Source: Chiridota heheva
Taxonomy: Eukaryota; Echinodermata; Holothuroidea; Apodida; Chiridotidae
NCBI GenBank assembly: GCA_020152595.1
Contig: JAIGNY010004494.1
Span: 1 to 64,000, forward strand
Direction: 5' to 3'
Length of the DNA: 64,000 nt
Made by a program: the position numbers and the translations under genes. Shown piece by piece: positions 22,501-28,850 of the stretch (positions are counted from its first letter, which is position 1; every line of letters starts with the position of its first letter). Under the pieces are notes generated by a model. That model did no database searches and had not been told where the DNA came from. It saw nothing but the letters and a program-made list of their open reading frames with translations.

Positions 22501-24735
22501 TTCCTTTAAAAACATGGGGAAATTCTTTTAAAAACATGGAAATATTCCTTTAAAAACATGGAAATATTCCTTTAAAAACATGGGAATATTCCTTTAAAAA
22601 CACAGGAATTATTCCTTTAACCAGGATCCCTGCTTTAACAATGCTAGATAGATCTTTAACCAACAGTATTGATACGAAAACTGCTTCAGAATTACTAAGT
22701 AGAACGGGTCATCTTACGTTTATCGGAAACCGCAACCAAGTATAATTTCCTTAGTACGAGAAAAAATTATTGCTATGTTTTATCCAGGCCGTTTATGCTC
22801 ATCGTATAGCCCCATTCTCAGTATTCCCGAAACAACATGTGTTGTGAGCGATTATGGAGTTGGGAGAGAACTCCATGGACAGATGGAGCGATTAGGTTTT
22901 AAGGTTATACAAAGTTCTAGTAAAACAACTGAAAAAGCAATGAATGAATTATGCATGAATCTTACTGTTATAGCGTATTATAATGTACCCCATTAACGGT
23001 AATTGTAAGATCTATGAACGGGTAACCTGGTAACAACAAGTTAAGCTTATTTTTTTTTTTCAAGGAAAATGTCTATACTTTACAGAGATATAGATTCAGC
23101 AAAATCGGGGAACAATTTTCCGGAAACTGCAGGTGCTCTTGCAGTAACTTTTAACTGTTTATGGACTTTTCTGTTCAGAATTCAAAGCTCTGTTTAACAT
23201 ATAGCCAAATATTTCTAAAACTGTTGAAAATCTTGATATTATCACGGGGATCAGATTAGTTTTATGATGAGTTTGCCAGAGTGATATAGTAGGGAGACGG
23301 CTGATAGGGGTACACTTGCTGGCTAAAATGTTTTGAAATCGATTTTTTTACGTACAAAAATATCAAGTCGTCCAAATTTCAAGACTTAACAATTGACAAG
23401 AATTTGTTGTTAAACTCGTTTTAAACGTGCTCTAAATTCCTGGCAGTTCAGTTAGTTTTAAAGGTCATCTATCGTGATTAAAATGTGGCGGCGTACATTT
23501 TATTCCAAAAAGATACTGATTGGCCCATTAATGTAAGTGCACATTGTATCATTGTGTTTCGACCAATCAAAACACACGAATTGAATTATATTTACCTCGT
23601 AGGTTAGAGACGACAACTGGCCTTTAAGTGTTAAGCTGCACTTTCATGGAAATCAGGCAGAATTTGGTACGCTATATAATGTAGACTTATTAGTTGTAGT
23701 AAAGGTGTTTGAACAGTTCGAATAAGTATGGGAAATCGAGGTCAACTAATTCAAAATACTTGAGTTCATCTTCCTTAACTGAATTACTTTTTTCATGAAA
23801 ACAAATATTTATATAGCTTAACACCTGCCCCTATATACTCCCCAGGAATAAATGTACTAAAGGTGTTTGGACATTTCGAATGTTTGAAACCCAGGTCAAC
23901 TACCTTTTCGCGTTTGGAGCAAAATTATCTGATCTACTGATTTCAAAGCTTTGAGATTTTAAGTCCATTATACCATAACTGGTATTATATCCAAGTTTGT
24001 CTCTGGAAAATGTATTTTGGTGACTCGCTTGTGAGTATGTCCCCGTTCAAAGTTGTCCCTAAGTGTGAGAATGATCTCGCATAAAGATACAATTATCATT
24101 AGTATCAGATTATACATAAGCATTTCAAGATTTGTATGATTATAGATGGGAGCGGGGTTTCAATGAGTCTTGTCCAACATTGTCTCGTAGGAAAAACGCA
24201 AAGAGAAACGTAATTTTGGTCGTTCGTTTATTTTTGAGTAACTGTATATACGGTCCCAGCAGTGGTGTGAAGGCTTAATAGTCCAAAGGTTCAATAGTTC
24301 GAAAGAAAAGGCCCACTAGAATCCATAGTCCGAAGGCCCAATATATTCCGAAGGTATACCCTAACCAAATCTTGGACTATTGGGCCTTCGTTCGTACTAG
24401 CTGACTAGTGAACCTTCGGACTATTGAACCTTTTCTTTCGGTGGACTATTGAACCTTAGGACAAGTTGGCTTTTACGTCGGACGATTGAACTTTCGGACT
24501 AATGGACCTTCGGACCAGTGGGCGGACACCGTATATACAAACAGGTTTTGTAGAATGAACCTTTTTGAAAATTTTCATTTGACCTGAAATTCACAGCTGG
24601 TGGTTAGCCGCCGCGACAGAGGCCGTAAAACCCACGCGGGCGCCGCCCTGCGTAGAAATTGCATGATAGATAAATTGATAAATAACATGTGTATTTACTC
24701 ACCATTGCATTCGTGCAATCCATTATTCCGTCCAT
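3586..24735 (-). CDS. ELF3/EHF-like: ESE-class ETS transcription factor (ELF3/EHF/ELF5-type), 8 coding exons
   Basis: This is a sequence-specific nuclear transcription factor; the ETS winged helix binds GGA(A/T) sites. Coding exons on the minus strand are 24703-24735, 17515-17704, 12962-13033, 12224-12304, 10982-11116, 7917-8234, 6709-6904 and 3586-3709. They total 1149 nt including TAA, so 382 residues, near the length of human ELF3. Every junction is GT-AG and the phases agree (0,1,1,1,1,1,2). The ETS domain is at about residues 280-371, with [10 protein letters not shown] at 282-291, W303, W323, the recognition helix around 332-350 with the two GGA-contacting arginines R339 and R342, and [20 protein letters not shown] at 343-362. 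The last block is characteristic of ELF3/EHF rather than ELF1/2/4, SPDEF or ETS1/2. Residues 229-276 are basic with an AT-hook-like ARGRGRR at 269-275. No Pointed domain is recognisable at the amino end. The class call is very secure; one-to-one orthology with ELF3 versus EHF or ELF5 is not. Confidence 0.93.
3738..3960. repeat. Two-copy direct duplication of about 110 bp next to the last ETS exon
   Basis: The string GACAAAGTCTGATACAATCA at about 3741 is matched by GACATAGAGTCTAATACAAT at about 3857. Both continue through a shared CAAGTCAAAATCTTAT block. The two units are diverged but co-linear and lie in the intron just upstream of exon 8. Confidence 0.6.
3961..4827. other. Intron 7 sequence, nothing recognised
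   Basis: This is AT-rich intronic DNA of the ETS gene. No exon, RNA gene or clear element is seen. Confidence 0.4.
4828..4995. repeat. Short tandem repeat, GTCACAGGTCAGGTCAAGTG units
   Basis: Four copies of a unit of about 28 bp built on GTCACAGGTCAGGTCAAGTG sit in a GGTCTGGTGTGG-rich flank, inside intron 7. No coding or regulatory meaning can be read from it. Confidence 0.8.
5248..6114. mobile_element. MITE-like family A copy 2, interrupted by a solo-LTR-like block
   Basis: It has the same ends as copy 1: TTTAAAGGATTAGTTCAG and ACTGAACTAATCCTTTAA. Relative to copy 1 it is interrupted after ACTGAAT by about 410 bp, and resumes with CTAGGAAGG. Without the insert it would be about 457 bp. Confidence 0.75.
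5516..5925. mobile_element. Probable solo LTR nested in a MITE
   Basis: The block begins TGTAACGAA and ends TTCGTTACA, so it has TG...CA termini and 9-bp perfect inverted ends. It is 410 bp, within LTR size. A TATAAAA at 5730-5736 lies in a GC-richer core and would suit an LTR promoter on the plus strand. The flanks TGAAT and TAAAT may be a diverged 5-bp target duplication. TGTAAC...GTTACA ends are common in Ty3/gypsy LTRs (established knowledge). A non-autonomous DNA element with short inverted ends is the alternative. Confidence 0.55.
6165..6529. mobile_element. Partial copy of long inverted-repeat element family F
   Basis: It shares TTTAGCTGAACGTGATT, GACCAATCAAATGCTGGGG, CCGTGCGTGAATTGTGCAGA and GTGACATTATTTAAATTAGT with the full copy at 31779-32461. 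It ends just before exon 7 of the ETS gene (6709). Confidence 0.65.
6709..6904 (-). CDS. ETS gene coding exon 7 (amino two-thirds of ETS domain)
   Basis: It is a 196-nt exon between a TTTTTTTCAATCGCAG acceptor and a GTAAGC donor. It encodes residues 278-341, including LWEFIRDLL, the RWEDR turn, EGVFRFV, W323 and [11 protein letters not shown] of the recognition helix. The intron follows the first two bases of the Arg342 codon, a position I recall as conserved in ELF3/EHF genes. It matches vertebrate EHF and ELF3 at most positions. Confidence 0.97.
7202..7703. mobile_element. MITE-like element, family C copy 1
   Basis: The left end CAGTCAGGAAGAATCCTGG plus ACTTTTGGTGTAATAAG is mirrored on the right by ATTACACCAAAAGTCCAGGA and TTCTCCCC. 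A second inverted layer (CTTCGTATTCATTAAGATCC against GATCTTCATGAATACGAAG, roughly) follows. It is about 500 bp, lies in intron 6 and has no transposase. A reverse-oriented copy is at 28340-28850. Confidence 0.75.
7917..8234 (-). CDS. ETS gene coding exon 6 (Ser-rich linker and basic AT-hook-like region)
   Basis: It is a 318-nt phase 1-1 exon with acceptor TTCATTTCAG before 8234 and donor GTGATT after 7917. That donor is AG|GTGA but weak at +5. It encodes residues 172-276: an acidic Ser-rich start ([13 protein letters not shown]), a Tyr/Gln-rich middle, then a basic stretch ending [11 protein letters not shown]. In vertebrate ELF3 an AT-hook lies at this place just before the ETS domain; here the core reads GRG rather than GRP. 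A second acceptor inside the exon (AG at 8067-8068, same phase) could produce a protein 56 codons shorter. Confidence 0.9.
8235..9350. other. Intron 5, left part: no gene seen
   Basis: AT-rich intronic DNA with G/C homopolymer-rich patches (for example at 8465-8515 and 8628-8640). No exon was supported. Confidence 0.4.
9397..9655. repeat. Tandem duplication of about 127 bp
   Basis: Two diverged direct copies run 9397-9525 and 9526-9655. Each has AAATGCTGTACCCC, ATTATACTTGGTG, a CCCC-rich block, AATTACAGTGCT and CATATGCATCCTAATTT. Open frames across it on both strands come from the repeat and are not genes. Confidence 0.75.
10982..11116 (-). CDS. ETS gene coding exon 5
   Basis: It is a 135-nt phase 1-1 exon between a TGTTTCCTTTCAG acceptor and a GTGAGT donor. 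It encodes residues 127-170, rich in Ser, Pro, Phe and Tyr ([20 protein letters not shown] at its start), as expected for a transactivation region. A 34-bp satellite lies about 230 bp upstream of it in the preceding intron. Confidence 0.88.
11345..11715. repeat. 34-bp tandem array (intron 4)
   Basis: The unit is CACCAAAAACAGCAATACAT plus CACAACACAGAATG, 34 bp, in about ten near-identical contiguous copies. Two copies carry a 6-bp expansion. There are no spacers, so it is not a CRISPR array. Because 34 is not a multiple of three, the array keeps several frames open; those peptides are artefacts. Confidence 0.88.
11880..12175. mobile_element. Partial copy of family F element, inverted relative to the 6.2-kb copy
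   Basis: The terminus AATCTAAATCAGTAATTTCCG continues into CTAATTTAAATAATGTCACA, TTGACCAATAAAATA and GCACAATTCACGCACGG, matching the ends at 6529 and 32461 in reverse. It breaks off in a C-run just before ETS exon 4. Confidence 0.6.
12224..12304 (-). CDS. ETS gene coding exon 4
   Basis: It is an 81-nt phase 1-1 exon between a CTCTTTTATAG acceptor and a GTAAGG donor. It encodes residues 100-125, a Pro/Glu-rich acidic segment beginning [21 protein letters not shown] tRNA-derived SINE-like unit begins about 46 bp upstream of it in the preceding intron. Confidence 0.85.
12350..12620 (+). repeat. tRNA-derived SINE-like unit, copy 1
   Basis: The head is tRNA-like, with an A-box-like TGGCATAGCGG and a B-box-like GGGTTCAAGCG about 45 nt later. 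It is followed by the block CACAACTGGTTATCAAAGG, which also occurs in the unit at 42770-42937 behind a different tRNA-like head. A GTCGTCGTCG stretch may mark the 3' end. It lies in intron 3. Confidence 0.6.
12702..12905. repeat. Degenerate minisatellite, CCCCCTTTCTGAACACA units
   Basis: About nine diverged copies of a 20-23 bp unit such as ATGCCCCCTTTCTGAACACA. Minus-strand Cys/Gly/Lys-rich open frames over it follow the unit and merge into exon 3; they are not coding. Confidence 0.75.
12962..13033 (-). CDS. ETS gene coding exon 3
   Basis: It is a 72-nt phase 1-1 exon with a very strong polypyrimidine tract before the acceptor (CTTTCCCTTACCACAG) and a GTAAGC donor. It encodes [20 protein letters not shown] and NI, residues 76-98. 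The pattern, with LFC followed by an acidic helix and Tyr-Pro, faintly recalls the carboxyl half of a Pointed domain; this is inference only. Removal of this exon would keep the frame. Confidence 0.82.
13034..14831. other. Intron 2, right part: no exon seen
   Basis: AT-rich DNA with poly-G patches (13530-13545, 13624-13640). I searched for a Pointed-domain exon on the minus strand and recognised none. Confidence 0.4.
14832..15340. mobile_element. Element of the CCGATCGGG hairpin-ended family (D), divergent copy
   Basis: The left end AACAGTCCGGCTCACGCTCC plus CGATTGGGAG is mirrored by CCCGATCGGGAGCGTGGACT and GGATTGTT at the right end. Next to the left end is a perfect small palindrome CCCGATTGGGAGATCTCCCA (ATCGGG). 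CACAATGCATCT just inside matches the copies at 36 and 47 kb. Confidence 0.65.
15341..17514. other. Intron 2, left part: nothing supported
   Basis: Mixed AT-rich sequence with C-rich patches. No splice-bounded coding segment with family likeness was found on either strand. Confidence 0.35.
17515..17704 (-). CDS. ETS gene coding exon 2
   Basis: The acceptor (CTATACCTTTAG) abuts 17704, and the GTGAGT donor begins at 17514. It encodes residues 12-74 plus the first base of Cys75. The segment is acidic and proline/serine-rich and carries LPTPPDSP at 37-44. That spacing (Thr-Pro-Pro-x-Ser after a leucine) is the arrangement of the MYC T58/S62 Fbw7 phosphodegron. The hydrophobic/threonine stretch at about 46-75 sits where a Pointed domain starts in vertebrate ELF3/EHF, but it lacks the usual tryptophans. 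Confidence 0.85.
18003..18245. mobile_element. Mariner-type MITE (TA-flanked, TACACTCTAAA ends)
   Basis: The left end TACACTCTAAAAAAAGAATG is mirrored by TTTTGTTTAGAGTGTA. Subterminal blocks TGGTCAAATTTGACCA and CACCGAACCAACTTTG repeat inverted in the right half. The length is about 240 bp, and TA dinucleotides flank both sides as expected for Tc1/mariner insertion. It carries no transposase, so it is non-autonomous. Confidence 0.65.
18404..18780. repeat. 21-bp satellite, TATAAGAAGAAATTCCTCTT units
   Basis: About 18 contiguous copies of a 20-21 bp unit with very low divergence, indicating recent expansion. The unit derives from the right arm of the family A element it sits in. Confidence 0.9.
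19426..19510. repeat. (AT)n microsatellite, about 85 bp
   Basis: A pure alternating TA run inside intron 1 of the ETS gene. Confidence 0.97.
19511..20392. other. Intron 1 segment with a weak tRNA-like stretch
   Basis: At about 19880-19945 a plus-strand A-box-like TGGTAGAGTGC is followed by GTGGTTCACA, a poor B box. This may be an eroded SINE head but is not a tRNA gene. Nothing else was recognised. Confidence 0.3.
20393..20660. mobile_element. 268-bp MITE with 22-bp inverted ends (family G)
   Basis: The left end TATGGAACGCCAATTGGGCA (TT) and the right end read inverted differ at one of 22 positions. The interior is a run of degenerate short units around GTGCGATGCGAT and TCCGATGCGATT in both orientations. 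No coding capacity. Confidence 0.8.
21179..22625. repeat. Two-copy higher-order repeat: a 290-bp unit plus a 26-bp minisatellite
   Basis: A unit of about 290 bp (from GTAAAGTATGATGAATTCGT to GATGTCATACTGAG) occurs at about 21319-21600 and again at about 22072-22348. Each copy is followed by an array of AAAACATGGGAATATTCC units with TTTAATT spacers, long in the first (21650-22030) and short in the second (22490-22620). A single array seed with its left flank recurs at 28070-28125. Confidence 0.8.
22626..22996 (+). pseudogene. Possible decayed coding fragment, unrecognised
   Basis: Two adjacent open pieces in different frames look more coding-like than their surroundings. One ends at about 22744 (…[20 protein letters not shown]). 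The other, from ATG 22775 to TAA 22996, has 73 codons and includes [21 protein letters not shown] do not recognise the family, and there are no clear splice sites. It could be a remnant of a mobile-element gene in intron 1, or chance. Confidence 0.25.
23457..23628. mobile_element. MITE of about 172 bp with TTTAAAGGCC-type ends, family E copy 1
   Basis: The ends TTTTAAAGGTCATCTATCG and CGACAACTGGCCTTTAA are inverted. The interior GGCGGCGTACATTTTATTCC, CACATTG and GTTTCGACCAATCAAAAC recurs at 51679-51852 and, reversed, at 36892-37028. Confidence 0.75.
24254..24532. mobile_element. Quasi-palindromic repeat of TTCGGACTATTG units
   Basis: Short motifs such as AATAGTCCAAAGG and CCTTCGGACTATTGAACC alternate in both orientations through about 280 bp. 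It resembles a fold-back MITE with degenerate subrepeats. It lies 170 bp downstream of ETS exon 1, in intron 1. Confidence 0.5.
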
Positions 24736-24780
24736 AACCAAGTGCAGAGATTGATTATAAATAAACGACTGGTAGGAATT
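24703..24780 (-). CDS. ETS gene coding exon 1 (5' part possibly untranslated)
   Basis: A pyrimidine-rich acceptor ending in CGTAG precedes 24780, and a GTGAGT donor follows 24703. The chosen start ATG is at 24735, with G at -3 and G at +4, giving [11 protein letters not shown]. The 15 codons upstream in this exon are also open, and the exon begins at an acceptor. So at least one further upstream exon, noncoding or coding, must exist and was not found. A second in-frame ATG lies 12 nt downstream. Phase 0 at the donor matches exon 2, which begins with ATG itself, so translation could also start in exon 2. Confidence 0.7.
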
Positions 24781-25840
24781 CTACGAAAAAAGAAGGGGGA
24801 AAATAAAAAGACTATAAAACTTTGATTTGTTCACGTGTAGTCTGGTACATAATCAGAAAATGTGTCTCGTTCCTTAATGGACATATTGGCGAATATGCGA
24901 AACTAGTTTTCCGTTTTGACATGTGCAGTTAACAAAGTTTATTTGTAAATTACTATGATTAACAAGTATCTGTTTGTGTGTGTGTGTGTGTTTGTGTCAT
25001 TTATTGATTATCTACAGTTTAAATAATCTATCATGTAATGAAAACAAACATATGATTGATAGTAATATACCTCTAAAGACATTCGTTACTATGTCAAAAC
25101 GAGAAAAAAAAATGCTTAGCCAGTCGCTCCTACATTCGCCACTATGTCACGTATATTATATGTATTATTTACCGTAATAGATACATAGGTTGTTTGGCCT
25201 GCAAAGATGGCTATGCGATTAATTATTGTTGCACTGTCAGACTATTGAATATCGAAAATGCAACTAGCAACGCTCATTCGTTCTCAATCATTTTGTACTC
25301 TCCCTGATGAATTTGAAAGCTGTCAATTAAAGACAATAGAATTGCAAAGGAGTAGATTGAAAGGTAGATTTGATTGTTGTTCGCAGATAATCATTAAACG
25401 ATGGGTAGAGCTTGTAATGACCTTACGGATTTGAAAAGATTTTCTTTTCTTTTGGACTTGACTGTGCGAGCAGGAAAATTTAATCCCCTTTGTCCCCTTG
25501 ATAATAAAACTCCTTGAGATTAGTACAATCTCTTCGTTTCTGAGGAGTAATCTTTTTGTGTCTGAGAAATATCCTATTGTGTCAGAGCGATGATTGTCTG
25601 AATGGACCACAAGCTGAATGGACCACTAGCTGGATATAAACCGATTTAAAGTTTAATCTTATTCTTTAAGACGTCATGAAGATGTCATCTTCTTCGGGAT
25701 TTTCTTTTCCTGAGCTAACCCTAACAGAGATTTAACAGTCAAATTGCGTCTTTAAGAAGTCTAGCCTTCCAAGAATGCATGTATTTTCTCCCCGATTCCC
25801 TTTGCATACATGTACCGTTGTATTTTGAATTGCGTTTTAA

Positions 25841-26126
25841 GGAATATCCCAGCAAACAAAAAGTTTTGTATAACATTTTGTATTATAATGTCTTAATAAT
25901 ATTAAAATGTGGTGTCACAAAAACATTAAAACATTTTTCATGTAATATTATGCAAAAAAAGTTTTTATTACATCGTATTAATGTTTTTAAAAAACGTTTT
26001 TAACAAAAAAATGTTATAAAACATTTCTACGACACCACAAAATAATATTAACATTTTTTCTTCCCAATTTTGAAAGAATGTTTTCATGTTGTTTTTAAAA
26101 CGTTATTGTGTTTGCTGGGATATTCC
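25841..26126. mobile_element. 286-bp MITE with GGAATATCCCAGCAAACA ends (family H)
   Basis: The left GGAATATCCCAGCAAACA is exactly mirrored by TGTTTGCTGGGATATTCC, apart from junction bases. The interior is AT-rich with repeated AACATTTT/AAAATGTT motifs in both orientations. No transposase. Confidence 0.85.
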
Positions 26127-27840
26127 CGCTAATTTTCATTTGATAGGCCCTGTGGGATAAATGACTGCTGCACGGCGGGCATGGTCACCCTCAGCACACT
26201 TGTTGATCTTTTATATGTAATAACTCCTAAGCCAGAATAAGATATCACCATGGTTTCGCACTAAATTGTCTGATTTCAGTCGTTTCTACACAAATGAGTT
26301 TTAAGAAATAGTCCGCTATCTGTCTAGACTATCATATGAAAAATTCACGGCTTGGTCAGATGGTATAATGTATGTTGGTTGAAAAATCTTGTTCTACTTT
26401 CATTTCAGCCAAAATTAGGTTTCAAATTCAAAGAACAGTGAGTGACAAATCGCATAAGGGGGAAAATATAGAAAGATACCCTCCCCCTCCCAACTGAGTC
26501 GTAATGAGGGGTGTTTGGGAAAAATTAAAATAAATTCTAGCCCTCAAAAAGAATGCATGAAAAGCCATGAGTTAAAAATATTTAAAAAAACATTTTGGGA
26601 AAACTAGTTTACCCTTAAGGCCTGGCAAGAATATTGATTTCATTTGACTATAATGTTATAGAAGGGCACGAATAGATTGTGTTATATAGCAATAAAAATA
26701 ATTTAAAAATTAATATTGATAAATACATTCTTTTGTGTTCTTATACATTCCTACTTTTGAGAATCTTATTATTATAGATTAAGTAAAAGAGATTCATTAA
26801 ATCGTCGATCAATTAATACATTCATCTGATTATTAAAAAGCAAATCACTTCCAGAATTACTCAAAACAAAATCGAAAAAGAAGTTAAGTTAAAACTAAAA
26901 ACTCGCAAAGAAAGCTCTTTAAAATACCTGCTAATAATCCTGAAAATATATAATTCCAAAATTTATAGATTTATTTCCAAGGAAATATATTCTCTGCTAA
27001 ACAACACAAATGAAACGACCGGTTATCCTTTTACGATTTTCACTTTCAAAATGTAAGTAACGAAGAAGCGCCTTAACGAAGACTTGAAAACGATAAAGTG
27101 ATAAACTGGTGTCGAGTTTTGATAAAGTCCATTCAAATAAAATAGAGTGAGTATGTCAACACGTCCGACATGAATATTCATAACAATCCTTTACGTATGT
27201 ATACACGATTGTTTATGCACTTTATACAAAATATATTTGACATTAATTGTATCAGCAGATAGAATATGATATTAGTCACAATGTTTGGAATCCAGATAGT
27301 TAATTACAATAGTTGTCTTTACAAAACTTAAAACGATTTGAGCAGCGTACGTCTGTGTTTCAGCTTGCTTGGTGAACAGGTGAAGAATATAGTGTGAAAA
27401 AATTGTTTTGGTAGAACTACTAACTTTTACGTTGTGAAGATCCACTCATGCGCATGCGTGTTTTACGCGTTCCTAACTGGGCGTGTATTTTATGGAAATC
27501 CAATTGCACGTGGAATCATAAGTGGCCCCTGGATTTGTGGAATAAACCGCAGATATGTGTTTGTCCTGACATGGGAGTCGGATCTTACGTTAAGTATGTT
27601 ATGTTTATTTGATTTGCAAAATAGAATTCGGTTGCCGAGAAAATCGCAAAAGAAAAATTAATGCATTTTTCGTCACCTTAGCGCAAAACCCCAAAATAAG
27701 GCTCAGTACGCAATGACGTCATTTGGGAACGACTGTATGTAAACAATGCATTGATGCCCTGTATAACATGTAACCACCATTGAAATTTCACAACTTAGTA
27801 TGGACAGCATCTCTGTTTGTTCTTCTAAAATATTACATAT
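26127..27840. other. No gene seen
   Basis: AT-rich intergenic or upstream DNA. An open stretch at 27434-27661 on the plus strand (75 codons) has no recognisable motif. A family A-like fragment (CTGATTTCAGTCGTTTCTAC) lies near 26271. Confidence 0.35.
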
Positions 27841-27861
27841 TCCAAGCAAATATTAAACAAA

Positions 27862-28060
27862 ATGCCGCAGCGTGTGTAGTTGGAGGATGCAGTAATATTA
27901 ATTCTCAAACTAAAAGTCGTTTATAAATGGCAAAGGGCAGCAAAATGAGATGATTCTGGACGTGTTTTGTGCACTTGACATAAACCGAGTTTTCAAAGCT
28001 TACCGGGTACAGTGTCATATTCAACTCACGCCAGATTGTTACCCCTGTTATGTTCAATTT
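27862..28060 (+). pseudogene. THAP zinc-finger fragment, frameshifted and stopped
   Basis: ATG CCG CAG at 27862 runs, after one missing base, into CVVGGCSNINSQTKSRL and a stop. A C-x4-C pair after MP is the usual THAP start. Further on, a Lys-Trp with a basic stretch is interrupted by TGA. CHIQLTPDCY at about 28013-28042 resembles the CSxHFTPDCY end of the C2CH module. THAP modules occur both in host factors and in P-element-like transposases. With a frameshift and stops this copy is dead; the call rests on spaced motifs only. Confidence 0.4.
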
Positions 28061-28339
28061 AAACAGTAAAATTGTTCTCTTTCTTGCGAACGGTTACGAA
28101 AAAACATGGGAATATTCCTTTAACGATACTGGTAAAAAGCTTTCTTTTTGTGTGAAATGCGGCATCGGCAACAAAAGTTTTTTTTTTTTTTTTTTTTTTT
28201 ACTTTACTTTTTTAAAGCTTTATAACTTTATTATTATTTCACATCTATATAGCATAGGACTTATATGCTCTCACTCACCGTGCAGCTTAAAAAATGTAAA
28301 ATTCAAAAATATCTTAAACAATTTCTTATCACCTACAAA

Positions 28340-28850
28340 CAGTCCGTGAGAATCCTGTATTTTTGGTGTAATAATAAATACACCAAAACTTGGAGCCTCG
28401 TATTCATTACACGATCCATGGAGACCGCCATTTTAAGCAGTGATGACGTCAAATCAATGGAGATTTTTTATTGAGAACGAGTATTTTAATGAGTTTTTTT
28501 GGAAAGGAAAAACCGATATCAAACCAACATTCATTAGATTTGACCGCAGACTTTTCAATTTCACCGTGGACTTCGTGATGAAATAACAAAAGACTTCTGT
28601 TGACGGGTAGTGGACCTTTTGAACAGCCCTCTCGACACATGATTCTATGTGGGTGTTGTCATCGCTGATACCGTGTACATGCATCATACGTTACATTACA
28701 CTAATACTATCGTGCTCTTGGTATAAATCCCATTGATATAACGTTATCACAAATTAAAATGGCGGCCTCCATGGATCTTAATGAATACGAAGCTCCAAGT
28801 TTTGGTTGTATTTTCTTATTACACCAAAAGTCCAGGATTCTCCCGGACTG
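28340..28850. mobile_element. MITE-like element, family C copy 2 (intact ends)
   Basis: The left CAGTCCGTGAGAATCCTG and right CAGGATTCTCCCGGACTG are inverted with one mismatch. Inside them the GGTGTAATAATAAATACACC and CTTATTACACCAAAAG layers are also mirrored. The middle is the reverse complement of the 7.2-kb copy, so the two insertions are in opposite orientation. Confidence 0.85.

Noticed and set aside
25323..25610. Candidate upstream ETS exon (95-codon minus-strand frame)
   Set aside because: No GT donor in the right phase gives a sensible link to 24780, and the sequence has no ETS or Pointed features.
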